Assembly: GCA_963746315.1 (NCBI GenBank)
Contig: CAVVAR010000012.1
Location: forward strand, 1,116,001-1,180,000
Source of the DNA: Ga0077555 sp963746315
Lineage (GTDB): Bacteria > Pseudomonadota > Alphaproteobacteria > Rhizobiales > Hyphomicrobiaceae
Direction: 5' to 3'
Length of the DNA: 64,000 bases
The notes under the pieces are model-generated. The model made no database searches. It was not told the DNA's origin and worked only from the letters and a program-made list of their open reading frames with translations. Positions 30,355 through 39,317 of the stretch are shown here, piece after piece; the first letter of the stretch is position 1, and each line of letters starts with the position of its first letter. The position numbers and the translations under genes are program-made.

Positions 30355-30428
30355 TGGGGGATCGTCTAATGGTAGGACTGCAGACTTTGACTCTGCCTGT
30401 CTAGGTTCGAATCCTAGTCCCCCAGCCA
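30355..30428 (+). tRNA. tRNA-Gln (anticodon TTG)
   Basis: Cloverleaf with acceptor TGGGGGA/TCCCCCA, D-arm with GGTAGGAC, anticodon stem GCAGA/TCTGC with loop CTTTGAC (anticodon TTG), T-arm CTAGG-TTCGAAT-CCTAG, discriminator G and an encoded CCA. It stands alone between hyuB and the SARP-like regulator. Confidence 0.95.
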
Positions 30429-30706
30429 ATCTTTTCAGCTCATGGCCGCTACAGCGCCGCCGTCACCTGAGACAGGTGCACCGCGTTCGCTCGGCTGCGT
30501 CGTCCACGGCGAACGGTGCGCGCTGCATGAGCCGTCTTGACGAGGCATCCGCGTCGTTTGCAGATTTCGGCGCCGGATCGCCGACGGCCGGGTGGCTTTG
30601 AGGTTGCCCTTTTGTTGGATAGCGCTGTAGCCTTGGTCAAACCCCGTTCAGAGCCTGAGACAACGCAGTGCGGAGGTCGGGACTTCCTGTATTTGCCGGG
30701 GATGTC

Positions 30707-32761
30707 ATGCCTAGCTCCTGCAACTCGACCGCCAAGTTGAAGATCGAGACGGTCGATCAATTGCGTTTGACGCTGGCCGGGCGCGAGACGCGCCTGACAA
30801 GCCGCAAGGCCAAGGCCGTTCTGGGCTATCTCCTCCTGAACGAGACGCCGACCGCGAGCCGCGAGCAGCTCGTCGGCCTCTTGTGGAGCGAGGCGGACGA
30901 GGAGCGCGCCAGGGGATCGTTGCGCCACTGTGTGAAGGAATTGCGGGTCGCCTTTCGAGGCACCGAGTTCACCGGCCTCAGCCTCGGCAAGCAGACGATC
31001 AAACTGGATCCGGCGACGATCGATGTCGATCTCTGGCAGGTGCTCGATGCGGCCAAGGCCGGACGCGCCCACGGGCGACTGCTCGACGTCGCCGGTCTGA
31101 CGGATCACCTTCTGGTCGATCTCGAGAGCGTCGATCCCGTGTTCCAGACATGGGTCAGCGCCAAGCGCCGCTCGATCAACCAGAAGCTCCTGCGTCATCT
31201 CGAGGACGCCTTGCGCGTGACGTCGATCGACCACGAGCACTGCGAGGCGCTGGCGCGGGCGATCATCAATCTCGACCCCACGCACGAGGAGGCATGCCGC
31301 TCCCTGATGCAGGTTCGCGCCCATCACGGCGACATCGGCGGAGCGCTGAAAGCCTACACGGCCCTCTTCGATCTGCTCGACGAGGAATACGACGTCGAGC
31401 CGACCGAGCAGACGCAGGCGTTGTTCGCTGAGCTCAAGGCCAAGCTGCCCTTCTCCGGGGGCCCGGACCTCGCCGGGGCGAGCATGGCCGAGGACCTGGC
31501 GAGAACCAGGCCATCGAATACCAGCACCAAGCTCGTCCTTTCGATCGAACGCTTCCCGACCGTCTCGATCGCGCCGGAGTGGCGATATCTGGTCAACGGC
31601 TTCCGGGCCGAGCTGATCACCTACCTGACGCGCTTTCGCGAATGGATCGTCCGCGAGGATAGCGGCGGCGAAGCGGGCGCCGCCATGTCGGACGAGTACG
31701 TGCTGAGCGTCGAAACCGCGCCCCTGAAGCAGGGCGCGCGCCTGTGGCTGCAACTCCGCGAGCGCGCCAGCAACGGCTACCTGTGGAGCGAGCGGGCGGA
31801 CCTCGAGACCGTCGACTGGGGCGATACGCAGCAATCCCTCGTCCGGCGCATCGCCGCTGCGCTCAACATCCATGTTTCCGCCGGCCGGCTGGCGCAGATC
31901 GGGCCGAAGTCGAGCACGGATCTTCTCGCCTTCGACCTGTGGCTGCGCGGGCAAGCCCATCAATTCACGCTCGAGCCGAAAGGCATCCAGGCGGCGGAGG
32001 CGATCTACAAGGACATAGTCGCTCAATATCCCGGGTTTGCGCCCGCCTACTCCAGCCTGGCCCAGATCTACAACTCGATACATTTCGCGTATCCCGGCCG
32101 ATTCCGGACTGCGGAGATCACGGCGGATGCGCAGCGGTTCGCAAGCTCGGCCGTACGCCTGGACCCGATGGACTCCCGGTCGCAACTCGCGCTCGGATGG
32201 GCCAACGCCATGGCCGGCCAGCACGATCTCGCCGCCGTGCATCACGACCTCGCGGTCGAGCTGAACGCGAGCGACCCGTGGACACTGGTCTCCGGCGCCC
32301 TCGGCGCGGCCCTTCGCGATGACACGGCCGATGCCCGGCGCCTCGCCGACCATGCGGCTCTGGTCTCGATGTCGGCCTCGGGCATCCAGTGGCGTTATCA
32401 GGCCATGATCCGCTACCTGATCAGCGATTTTTCCGGCTGCCTGTCTGCTGCCGCCCGCGCCGAGCACTCCATCCAGAACGTGCTCGTATGGAAGGCGGCG
32501 GCGCTGGTCGAGCTCGGCCGTCTCGACGAGGCGACCGAGGCTGTCGAGGCCTTCTTCCATGCCGCCGAAGCGAGATGGCTCAACGAGGAGCGGGCCCCTG
32601 ACCGGCGCAACATCGCCATGTGGTTCCTGCACGCGTTTCCCTTCAAGTCCCAGGCTGCATGGGAGCGCCTGCGCGACAACTTCGGTCGGGCCGGCGCGCC
32701 CGTGGAAGGCTTGGAGCACGCGGATTTGTGTCCCGTGTCGTCACATGCACATGCGGACTGA
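30707..32761 (+). CDS. SARP-like BTAD regulator with TPR repeats
   Basis: 684 residues. N-terminal winged helix-turn-helix of OmpR type (LRLTLAGRETRLTSRKAKAVLGYLLLNE...REQLVGLLWSEADEERARGSLRHCVKELR in parts), then a bacterial transcriptional activation domain to about residue 245 (EALARAIINLDPTHEEACRSLMQVRAHHGD, EEYDVEPTEQT). The C-terminal half holds TPR-type helical repeats (APAYSSLAQIYNSIH, RSQLALGWANAMAGQ, WKAAALVELGRLDEA). SARP proteins activate secondary-metabolite clusters in actinomycetes; similar BTAD proteins occur in rhizobia. Its 3' end overlaps the convergent small gene of the YcaO locus by 21 nt. The 30707 start is preferred over 30668 because GGGGATG-like purines precede it. 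Confidence 0.8.
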   Translation: MPSSCNSTAKLKIETVDQLRLTLAGRETRLTSRKAKAVLGYLLLNETPTASREQLVGLLWSEADEERARGSLRHCVKELRVAFRGTEFTGLSLGKQTIKLDPATIDVDLWQVLDAAKAGRAHGRLLDVAGLTDHLLVDLESVDPVFQTWVSAKRRSINQKLLRHLEDALRVTSIDHEHCEALARAIINLDPTHEEACRSLMQVRAHHGDIGGALKAYTALFDLLDEEYDVEPTEQTQALFAELKAKLPFSGGPDLAGASMAEDLARTRPSNTSTKLVLSIERFPTVSIAPEWRYLVNGFRAELITYLTRFREWIVREDSGGEAGAAMSDEYVLSVETAPLKQGARLWLQLRERASNGYLWSERADLETVDWGDTQQSLVRRIAAALNIHVSAGRLAQIGPKSSTDLLAFDLWLRGQAHQFTLEPKGIQAAEAIYKDIVAQYPGFAPAYSSLAQIYNSIHFAYPGRFRTAEITADAQRFASSAVRLDPMDSRSQLALGWANAMAGQHDLAAVHHDLAVELNASDPWTLVSGALGAALRDDTADARRLADHAALVSMSASGIQWRYQAMIRYLISDFSGCLSAAARAEHSIQNVLVWKAAALVELGRLDEATEAVEAFFHAAEARWLNEERAPDRRNIAMWFLHAFPFKSQAAWERLRDNFGRAGAPVEGLEHADLCPVSSHAHAD

Positions 32762-33151
32762 ATAGTCCCCGATCCGGGCCGCGTGGAAGTCCAGCTTCCT
32801 CTCCGCGTCGGCAAGGACGAGCTGCTTGGCGTAGAAGGCATCGTAGAAGTGCGGCACCGTGTAGTCGCCACCTTGCTTCAGGAACTCCTCCATCTCATCC
32901 ACCATGGTTTTCGGCGGCAAGCGGATGGAGAACACTTCCTCGCTCGATTGAATGACCACGAGGCCCTTGTGGTAGTCGGGCATTTTGATCACCAGGCCGA
33001 CGTCCTGGCAAAGCTGCTTTAGCTCTTCGAGGGTCCGCGGGATCGGAAGCGGCGCACCGCCCTCGACCAGATAGTTCCGGCCGGTCGCAAACGACTTGAT
33101 CAGCTTGCCCCACTTGACCTCGTCGTTCACCGAGAACCTTTCACGTAGCAT
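32741..33151 (-). CDS. Small protein of unknown family in YcaO-peroxidase locus
   Basis: 136 residues from the ATG at 33151 (MLRERFSVNDEV). No signal peptide or membrane segment. It reads as a mixed alpha/beta protein: EVKWGKLIKSFATGRNYLVEGG, PIPRTLEELKQLCQDVGL, YHKGLVVIQSSEEVFSIRLPPK, and the C-terminal tail KLDFHAARIGDYSVRMCM, whose penultimate Cys is notable. I recognise no family. It follows the haem-peroxidase gene by 46 nt on the same strand and is the last gene of the set with YcaO. A substrate or carrier protein for the modification enzymes is a possibility from context only. Confidence 0.6.
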   Translation of the reverse strand: MLRERFSVNDEVKWGKLIKSFATGRNYLVEGGAPLPIPRTLEELKQLCQDVGLVIKMPDYHKGLVVIQSSEEVFSIRLPPKTMVDEMEEFLKQGGDYTVPHFYDAFYAKQLVLADAERKLDFHAARIGDYSVRMCM

Positions 33152-33197
33152 GTGAGCCTCCTTCGTTTTGACGTCCCAACCCACCAGATGCGGCGCA

Positions 33198-35060
33198 TCA
33201 TGGTTCGAATATCGGACCAGGCAGCGCGCCGGCCTTGATCATGAGCTCGATCAGCTCCGCCATGCTCGCGATCTCGGGAATGGCGTCGAGCACGCCTGGA
33301 TCGTCGAGAAGCTCCTGGCTGGCGGCCCTGATCCGATCCCTCACGTGCGGGCCCGCGGTCTCGAAAGCGATCGGATTGCGCGCGAGGGCGCCGAGGACGG
33401 TTTCCGCCACGATGATCGAGCCGACCGCGCCGAGATGCAGGCTCTCGCCAGCCGCGCCATTGACGGCGGCCGTCGGTTGCGTGATCGGCTGGGCAGCTTC
33501 GAGCAGGGCGAACAGCAGCAGCGGAGGGTCGTTCGCCAGATCGTCGAGTTCCAAGTCCGAGAGTGGATCGAGGTCGACCATTGCGGCGGGCTTGGCGAGC
33601 CATGCTCTTACGATCGGTTTCCAGTGCTCGTAATCGGGAACCAGGTGGCCGAGATTTCGAGCCCGCAACTCGCGACATAAGGCTGGAACAGACCAGAGAC
33701 CTGCGTAGCTGCCCGTGACCAGATCGCGATCCGGCAACCCGTCCGTGTCATCGGCGGTCAGCGGCTTGAAAACCGCGCTATCGGTGAGCGGGCCGGCATA
33801 GACCGGCCCTATGCGACGACTGAAATTCGGCTCCCGATCGCAAATCTTGAAGAAGCGGGACCAGTCGACGACCCAGCTCGTATCGACCGGCAAATTGCCC
33901 GGCAAGCGCACCGAGCCGAGCGTAAGCGCCACACCGAAGGGTCGCGGGATCTCGCTGTTCACCTTGTACTCGTCGCGCACCATGCTGTGAGCGAAGCGGA
34001 ACACGGCGCTAGTGAACTCGACTGGCACGTCGTCCTTGCGGCCGGGAAACTCGTCGTCGAGCTTGGGTGGGTTTTCGCCCGTGTAGAGATCGTAGACATC
34101 GGGATGGAGGATCAACGCCAGAAGATCCTTCACGAGGATGTTGCGGTAGAGCAGCGTGACCACGCTCTGAGCACACAGAAATCGCCGGTAGGCGCGCTCG
34201 GGTGCCGAGTAGGCCGCAAGCGCTCCATCTTCCGGGATCATGTCGATCACGAGATTGTGGAGCGCGTGAAAAACGGCCGTAAGTTGCGAGATCAGGGCGT
34301 GGTCGTCGTTGCGCGGGTCGGCGATGAGCGCCTCGGTGCGCCACGGATCGCTCGTCGGGTCGAGCGCCGACATTTCCCCCAGCCCGAGCGCGCGCTTCTC
34401 GTCCTGGACGCGTCCGAGCTCGAGCTTCTCGTCCGGCTCGAGACCGCCGTCCTGGACGTTCGCCGGGACCGCGCGCCCGATATCTCTGAACGGGCAATCG
34501 GTCGTGGTTCTGTTGGGGTTGCGCACTTGCCCAAGGCGGAACCGAGTCCGCGGGACGACGCTGATGTGGTCGCGGTGTGCGCGATCGAGCTCATAGGCCT
34601 GCGGGGAAACGTCGGGGCCGCCGCCGTAGATCGTCTCGAGCGTCAGTGGAAAAAGACGTGTGTTGGCCCGTCCGAGTGCGCCCGACAAGGAGCCTGCGAG
34701 CGACAGCGAGCTGTGCGCCATGTCGTGAGCGACCAGCTGGAGAAGATAAGTGTAGCCCGCCGGAATCAGTGGATTGTCCGACACGTCGACATCGGGGCGA
34801 ATGGCCGTGGTCCATTGCTCGCGGCCGATCCTCGCAGCCACCTTGCGCATGAGCACGCGCAGCGGTCGGTCCGTGCCCGACAACGCCAGCGCAACCCGAC
34901 CGTCGGCCGAGAATGTCTCGCCTTCACGCGGCGGGCGCAACAGGTTGCGCAACCGGTCGAGGTCCGGGGGCGGTGCCGCGGCGGGTCGGGCGGCGGCTGC
35001 GCGCACGGGCCGGACTTTCGCGTCCAGGGAGCGCAGAAGCGATCGATTGATACCGTGCAT
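33198..35060 (-). CDS. Animal-type haem peroxidase family protein
   Basis: 620 residues without a signal peptide. The distal site is visible as YLLQLVAHDMAHS (Gln108, His112, Asp113), matching the Q-x-x-x-H-D pattern of the peroxidase-cyclooxygenase superfamily. The proximal haem ligand region is EFTSAVFRFAHSMVRDEY with His358. Between them are FHALHNLVID and FLCAQSVVTLLYRNILVKDLL. Bacterial members are poorly known but can oxidise halides or organic substrates. The location between a YcaO gene and a small protein gene, same strand, with gaps of 105 and 46 nt, suggests a biosynthetic role. Confidence 0.85.
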   Translation of the reverse strand: MHGINRSLLRSLDAKVRPVRAAAARPAAAPPPDLDRLRNLLRPPREGETFSADGRVALALSGTDRPLRVLMRKVAARIGREQWTTAIRPDVDVSDNPLIPAGYTYLLQLVAHDMAHSSLSLAGSLSGALGRANTRLFPLTLETIYGGGPDVSPQAYELDRAHRDHISVVPRTRFRLGQVRNPNRTTTDCPFRDIGRAVPANVQDGGLEPDEKLELGRVQDEKRALGLGEMSALDPTSDPWRTEALIADPRNDDHALISQLTAVFHALHNLVIDMIPEDGALAAYSAPERAYRRFLCAQSVVTLLYRNILVKDLLALILHPDVYDLYTGENPPKLDDEFPGRKDDVPVEFTSAVFRFAHSMVRDEYKVNSEIPRPFGVALTLGSVRLPGNLPVDTSWVVDWSRFFKICDREPNFSRRIGPVYAGPLTDSAVFKPLTADDTDGLPDRDLVTGSYAGLWSVPALCRELRARNLGHLVPDYEHWKPIVRAWLAKPAAMVDLDPLSDLELDDLANDPPLLLFALLEAAQPITQPTAAVNGAAGESLHLGAVGSIIVAETVLGALARNPIAFETAGPHVRDRIRAASQELLDDPGVLDAIPEIASMAELIELMIKAGALPGPIFEP

Positions 35061-35165
35061 GCGATCACTCCGGTTGTGCTTGTTTGTGGACGATTGGAAT
35101 GGCTGCAGCGTGAATCGAATGTGAATCGATCGTGGCGACGAGCATCGCCGCCGCCGCGCCGGCTT

Positions 35166-36443
35166 TCAGTAGAGGCTATGACCACCGGTGTGCGCCGCGC
35201 CGCCGCCCGTCGCGGCGATGACCCGGCTCAGGCGCTCGGTCATGACGTCGCCTGGCATCAGCTGCAGCGTAGGCGCGATGGCGGCCACGACCGGAATTGC
35301 CAGATCCGCGCGGGTCAGGTCGACCAGCTCGACCTCGATACCTTGCGTCGCCAGATGCGCGAGCAGCACTCTAAGTCGGTCGGCAACTGTCGACTGATCT
35401 GCGAGCACCGCCACGTCGCGCAGGCCGCAAGGATGGAGCAGGAGGCAAGCACGTGCGTCGAGCCCACGGGCACGGGCAACGAGGGCCTGCTCGGAGGCGT
35501 GCATGGTGGCGCCAGGGGCGCCGGCGAGTTTTGTCTCGGCGACCAGCAATCCCACCTCCATCTGGGTCATCTCCAGGATGGCGGCGCGCACGGCGTTCTC
35601 GGGTTCCAGCCGCGCCGCGAGGCCGCAAGCGAGCCGCTTGCCGTTCCGGTCTGTCGACAGGGCAGCGTAGACGGGAACGTGCAGATCGGTGGTGATGTCC
35701 AGCAGCCACGACCGGCGCTCGAGACCGCCTTGCCGCAGATCGTCGATCAGTTGGGTGGCGGTGCGGCTCGCCTTGCCTTCGAGCGGCAGCAGGGCGCCGC
35801 GTCGGCCTCCGGTCCACCATAGGCTCGCGGCGTCACGCTCGACGAGCTCCAGCACAGCGCGGAGCGCGGCGGCGTCGAACGTCGCTCCCGCTGCGACGCC
35901 TGTGCTGAGGGCACTGCCCGGAACGTGCAAGGGGCCCGGGCTGGTTCTGCGAAGGCACCAGTCGGCAGGCACGCGGCTTTCGGCTCCGGTCAGCCCGTTG
36001 CACGCCGTAACCCAGGCCACTGATGCCTCAGTGCTGGTCGTGCCGGCGGCAAGGGCCTCTATGCGTGAGCGGACCGCTGCCGGCAGGCGACCGGCGACCT
36101 CGCTCACCGGTGCCTCGACGGCCACGTCGCCGGGCCGCTCCACTTGAGACAAGCGCTCGACCGTCTCTCCGATGCAGGACGCCAGCGCATCCGGGATGGT
36201 CAGGCCAGTGCCTGCGCTGCTGAATCGGGTTACCGTTTCAGTGCCGTCATCCGCCGTGCCGGAAGCGCTCGCGAGGCCGCCTGCGAACCGCAGCCCCGGC
36301 GCCCACGGCGACCGCAAAAGGAACAGGCTCTGCAGCCGGGAGGCCGCAGCGGCGATCGGCCCGCCATGCGCGCGATCCAGCGCGGCAAGCAAGCCCCGGC
36401 CCTCCTCGGTCGCGAGATCGATGTCGAGCATGTCGACGCTCAT
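35166..36443 (-). CDS. YcaO-like ATP-dependent peptide-modifying protein
   Basis: 425 residues. YcaO ATP-binding motifs are visible: IPDALASCIGETVERLSQ (Glu93, Glu96, Arg97), AVLELVERDAASLWW (Glu199, Glu202, Asp204) and AILEMTQMEVGLL. YcaO enzymes use ATP to activate backbone amides, giving azolines, thioamides or amidines, or to act on ribosomal protein S12. The C-terminus ends in GGHSLY and lacks the proline-rich PxPxP tail of azoline-forming members. No TfuA or E1-like partner is adjacent. A start at 36443 (MSVDML) is preferred; the frame continues upstream. It appears to lead an operon with the peroxidase and the small protein. Confidence 0.82.
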   Translation of the reverse strand: MSVDMLDIDLATEEGRGLLAALDRAHGGPIAAAASRLQSLFLLRSPWAPGLRFAGGLASASGTADDGTETVTRFSSAGTGLTIPDALASCIGETVERLSQVERPGDVAVEAPVSEVAGRLPAAVRSRIEALAAGTTSTEASVAWVTACNGLTGAESRVPADWCLRRTSPGPLHVPGSALSTGVAAGATFDAAALRAVLELVERDAASLWWTGGRRGALLPLEGKASRTATQLIDDLRQGGLERRSWLLDITTDLHVPVYAALSTDRNGKRLACGLAARLEPENAVRAAILEMTQMEVGLLVAETKLAGAPGATMHASEQALVARARGLDARACLLLHPCGLRDVAVLADQSTVADRLRVLLAHLATQGIEVELVDLTRADLAIPVVAAIAPTLQLMPGDVMTERLSRVIAATGGGAAHTGGHSLY

Positions 36444-36560
36444 CGGTTGCACCCGGCCCTTCGCCTTCGCGGCGCATTCACGTTGCGGCGTTTGACCAAT
36501 CACGACGCTTTCACGCTGCTTCGGTCAAGGTCGTCGTCACAGCAAGTCGCGAGGTGGGCC

Positions 36561-37040
36561 ATGACAATCCGTCCAATCAATCGAAACGAGGCGTCGCCAG
36601 AGCTGAGCTTGATGCGGTGGCCGATGCCGGCCCCTGCACGTGGGGGCCTCGACCATTTCGATGAGCGCGTGCTTTTCATGTGCAATCGCATCGACGGCGA
36701 TGCCTTGCGCTCGCACGGAAAATGCGGTGGCCGTGCGTCGCGGTTGCACGTCGTGGTTGCGGGCCACGAGCTGATCGTGACTGAGGCGGAGGACCTGCAT
36801 CGGCCCGGCGGATCAATCGTCGGCCGCAAGCTGTTCGATTTCCCCGGCGGTATGACGTTCCGTCTGCAGCAGCAGTGTTCGCCGGGCCGGTATCCTCCCG
36901 GCTTCCGTCCTGCGACCGGCATAGCCGTGCTCAGTTGCATTGCGCGACGCTGGAGATTGTCGGCCACCGGCATGATCGAGCAGCCGGGAAGCACACGCGC
37001 CAGGTTCATCGATGCGGTCGAGGAGCCGAGAGACGCCTGA
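36561..37040 (+). CDS. Hypothetical protein divergent from YcaO gene
   Basis: 159 residues, start chosen at 36561 because a GAGGTGGG ribosome-binding site lies just upstream. It has no membrane segment. Recognisable secondary-structure-like blocks: LDHFDERVLFMCNRIDGDAL, SRLHVVVAGHELIVTEAEDL, KLFDFPGGMTFRLQQQC. Codon third positions are GC-rich as in real genes nearby, but I know no family. It shares the 117-nt intergenic region with the YcaO gene, so joint regulation is possible. The opposite-strand frame is a less likely alternative. Confidence 0.5.
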   Translation: MTIRPINRNEASPELSLMRWPMPAPARGGLDHFDERVLFMCNRIDGDALRSHGKCGGRASRLHVVVAGHELIVTEAEDLHRPGGSIVGRKLFDFPGGMTFRLQQQCSPGRYPPGFRPATGIAVLSCIARRWRLSATGMIEQPGSTRARFIDAVEEPRDA

Positions 37041-37058
37041 GATGCGTCGACCGCCCGG

Positions 37059-38225
37059 TCAATCGGCGGGCGGCGCTATCTCGGCGATGCGCCGACGCGC
37101 CAGCATATGGTCGCGTGGGGCGTTGACGGCATCGACGCAGAGCAGGCGGTCGCCGGCAAAGTAGCTGAGCGAGAAGCTGGCAGCGCTGGCATCGCCGCTG
37201 ATCTCGGTACGGTCGTGACCCTGGTTGAGTCCGGCAATCTGAAGCTTGACGTCGTATTGGTCGGACCAGAACCAGGGTACGGGATCGTAGGCGTCACGCG
37301 CCCCGAGCATGGCCGCCGCAGCGGAACGCGCCTGATCGGTAGCATTCTGCACGCTCTCGAGGCGGATAGACCGGCGGTAGCGGCGGGAATAGAACCGCGT
37401 GCAGTCTCCAGCCGCATAGATGTCGTCGGCCACATGGCAGGTCTCGTCGACAATGATCCCGTCAGCGACCTCGAGCCCTGCGGTGCGAGCGAGGTCGTCG
37501 TTGGCGACACTGCCGGCGGCGATCAGGACCAGATCGGCGGGAACCAGTGCGTCCGCGGTCTCGACACCTTCGACCTTCCCGGCGCCGACGATGGCCCGGA
37601 CCGATGCGCCGAGCCGGATATCGACCCCGTTTGCCGCGTGCAGGTCGTGAAAGAACCGCGACATGGCCGGCCCGGCAACGCGCTGCAGAAGGCGCTCTTG
37701 TGCCTCGAGAATGGTCACGGCGTTGCCCATTGCGCGAAGCATGGCGGCAACCTCGAGGCCGATATAGCCGCCACCGACGATGGCGACGTGGCACCGGCCG
37801 TTGCGCACCGCCTGCATGGCGACGACGTCGCGGATGGATCGCAGCGTATGCACGCCCGGCAGGTCGTTTCCGGGCAGCGCCAGAACGCGAGGTCGAGAGC
37901 CTGTCGTCAAGAGCAGCTTGCCGTATGGGATGGCGCGGCCCGAGGCCGTCTCGAGGCGCTTCGCAACCGGATCGAGGGCCACGACGTGCTCGTCCGTCAC
38001 GAGGTCGATGCGCTGGCTCTCGTAAAATCCCGGGCCGTTCAGCGCCAGTTGGGGGGTCTCCATGGCACCCGAGAGATACTTTTTGGAAAGCGGCGGGCGC
38101 TGGTAGGGCTCGTGCGGCTCGTCGCCCACCAGCATGATGCCGCCATCGAAGCCGAGACGGCGCAATGCCTCGGCCGCCTTCGCACCGGCTTGCCCTGCAC
38201 CCACGATCACGATCGAGTCGGTCAT
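37059..38225 (-). CDS. FAD-dependent ferredoxin/rubredoxin reductase family protein
   Basis: 388 residues with two Rossmann motifs: SIVIVGAGQAGAKAAEALRRLG at the N-terminus (FAD) and HVAIVGGGYIGLEVAAMLRAMG near residue 150 (NAD(P)H). The DDIYAAGDC segment near the C-terminus contacts flavin. The PYQRPPLSKKYLSG block marks the reductase family that passes electrons to ferredoxins or rubredoxin of oxygenases and P450s. The redox partner is not encoded nearby. It is divergent from ku and ends 18 nt from the convergent hypothetical gene; participation in the YcaO locus is possible but unproven. Confidence 0.88.
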   Translation of the reverse strand: MTDSIVIVGAGQAGAKAAEALRRLGFDGGIMLVGDEPHEPYQRPPLSKKYLSGAMETPQLALNGPGFYESQRIDLVTDEHVVALDPVAKRLETASGRAIPYGKLLLTTGSRPRVLALPGNDLPGVHTLRSIRDVVAMQAVRNGRCHVAIVGGGYIGLEVAAMLRAMGNAVTILEAQERLLQRVAGPAMSRFFHDLHAANGVDIRLGASVRAIVGAGKVEGVETADALVPADLVLIAAGSVANDDLARTAGLEVADGIIVDETCHVADDIYAAGDCTRFYSRRYRRSIRLESVQNATDQARSAAAAMLGARDAYDPVPWFWSDQYDVKLQIAGLNQGHDRTEISGDASAASFSLSYFAGDRLLCVDAVNAPRDHMLARRRIAEIAPPAD

Positions 38226-38405
38226 GGCGGCTCCGTTCTCCCCGGTGGACGGTCGATCGACAAGAGGCCGACCGTTGCCGTCGGGCAATCGGCTCCGGCG
38301 CGGCAGATGTCTCCGTACCCCACTACGGCGCCGAGCGGAACCCGCCGGGAGTGACGTGCGTTGCGTCTCCAACTCGTGTTGCGTCCTCGTTCAAAGCCTT
38401 GGGTC

Positions 38406-39302
38406 ATGCCGAAAAGACATCGCGCTTATTGGAAGGGCTATCTGCGCCTGTCGCTCGTGACGATCGGCGTCGAGGTCTACAACGCGATCGAGAGCGCGAG
38501 CGACATCAGCTTCCGCCAGATCCACAAGCCGTCCGGCCGCCGCGTCAGCTACGAGAAAGTGGTGCCAGGGATCGGCAAGATCGCCAACGACGATATCGTC
38601 AAAGGCTACGAGGTGGACACGGACACGTATATCACGCTCGACGCCGAGGAGATCGACAGCCTCAAACTCGACAGCAAGAAAACCATCGACCTCGTCCAGT
38701 TCGTGGAGGCGGCCGAGGTCGACTACCGCTTCTTCGAGAGGCCCTACTTCGTTGCTCCCGCCGATCCTCTCGCGGGAGAGGGCTTCGTGGTGATCCGCGA
38801 TGCGTTGAAATCGACCGGCAAGCTCGGCCTCGCCCAGGTCACGATCGGCGGGCGTGAATGGCTCGTCGCCATCGGACCGCTCGGCGACGGACTCGTCATG
38901 GAGTTGCTCCGCTATGCCGACGAGCTGCGCGACCCGGACGAATACTTCACCGACGTTCCCGAAGAGACGCCGCCCAAGGAGATGGTCGCCCTCGCCACTC
39001 AGCTCATCGAGCAGAAGACGTCTCCGTTCAAGCCGGCGGATTTTCAGGATCGCTACAAGCAGGCTCTGAAGGATCTCATCCAGCAGAAGATGAAGGGCCG
39101 CAGGATCGTCGCACCCGAGACCGAAGGCCGCCCGACGGGGGCAAATGTCGTCGATCTCATGGAAGCCTTGAAGCGCAGCCTGGGCAAGCCCGGCAAAGCG
39201 TCGGCCGACGAGCCCGAGGAACCAAAACCGGCGTCCCGCGGCGGTAGCAAACGCAACAGCGGTACCGCCGCTCGCGCGCCGCGTGCCAAGCGCAAAAGCT
39301 AG
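38406..39302 (+). CDS. ku: Ku, DNA double-strand-break end-binding protein
   Basis: 298 residues. The Ku beta-barrel core starts immediately (RAYWKGYLRLSLVTIGVEVYNA) and includes ISFRQIHKPSGRRVSYEKVVPG, KGYEVDTDTYITLDAEEIDSL and FYE-like RFFERPYFVAPAD. A lysine/arginine-rich tail (SRGGSKRNSG...RAKRKS) follows, typical of bacterial Ku. The homodimer threads onto broken DNA ends and recruits LigD. It is the first gene of an operon with ligD (15 nt gap) and a stand-alone ligase. Confidence 0.95.
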   Translation: MPKRHRAYWKGYLRLSLVTIGVEVYNAIESASDISFRQIHKPSGRRVSYEKVVPGIGKIANDDIVKGYEVDTDTYITLDAEEIDSLKLDSKKTIDLVQFVEAAEVDYRFFERPYFVAPADPLAGEGFVVIRDALKSTGKLGLAQVTIGGREWLVAIGPLGDGLVMELLRYADELRDPDEYFTDVPEETPPKEMVALATQLIEQKTSPFKPADFQDRYKQALKDLIQQKMKGRRIVAPETEGRPTGANVVDLMEALKRSLGKPGKASADEPEEPKPASRGGSKRNSGTAARAPRAKRKS

Positions 39303-39317
39303 CAGGTCGGATGTACC

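Noticed and set aside
33987..35822. A 611-codon plus-strand frame opposite the peroxidase and YcaO genes
   Set aside because: The two opposing genes have clear catalytic motifs; this frame has none and spans their intergenic gap.
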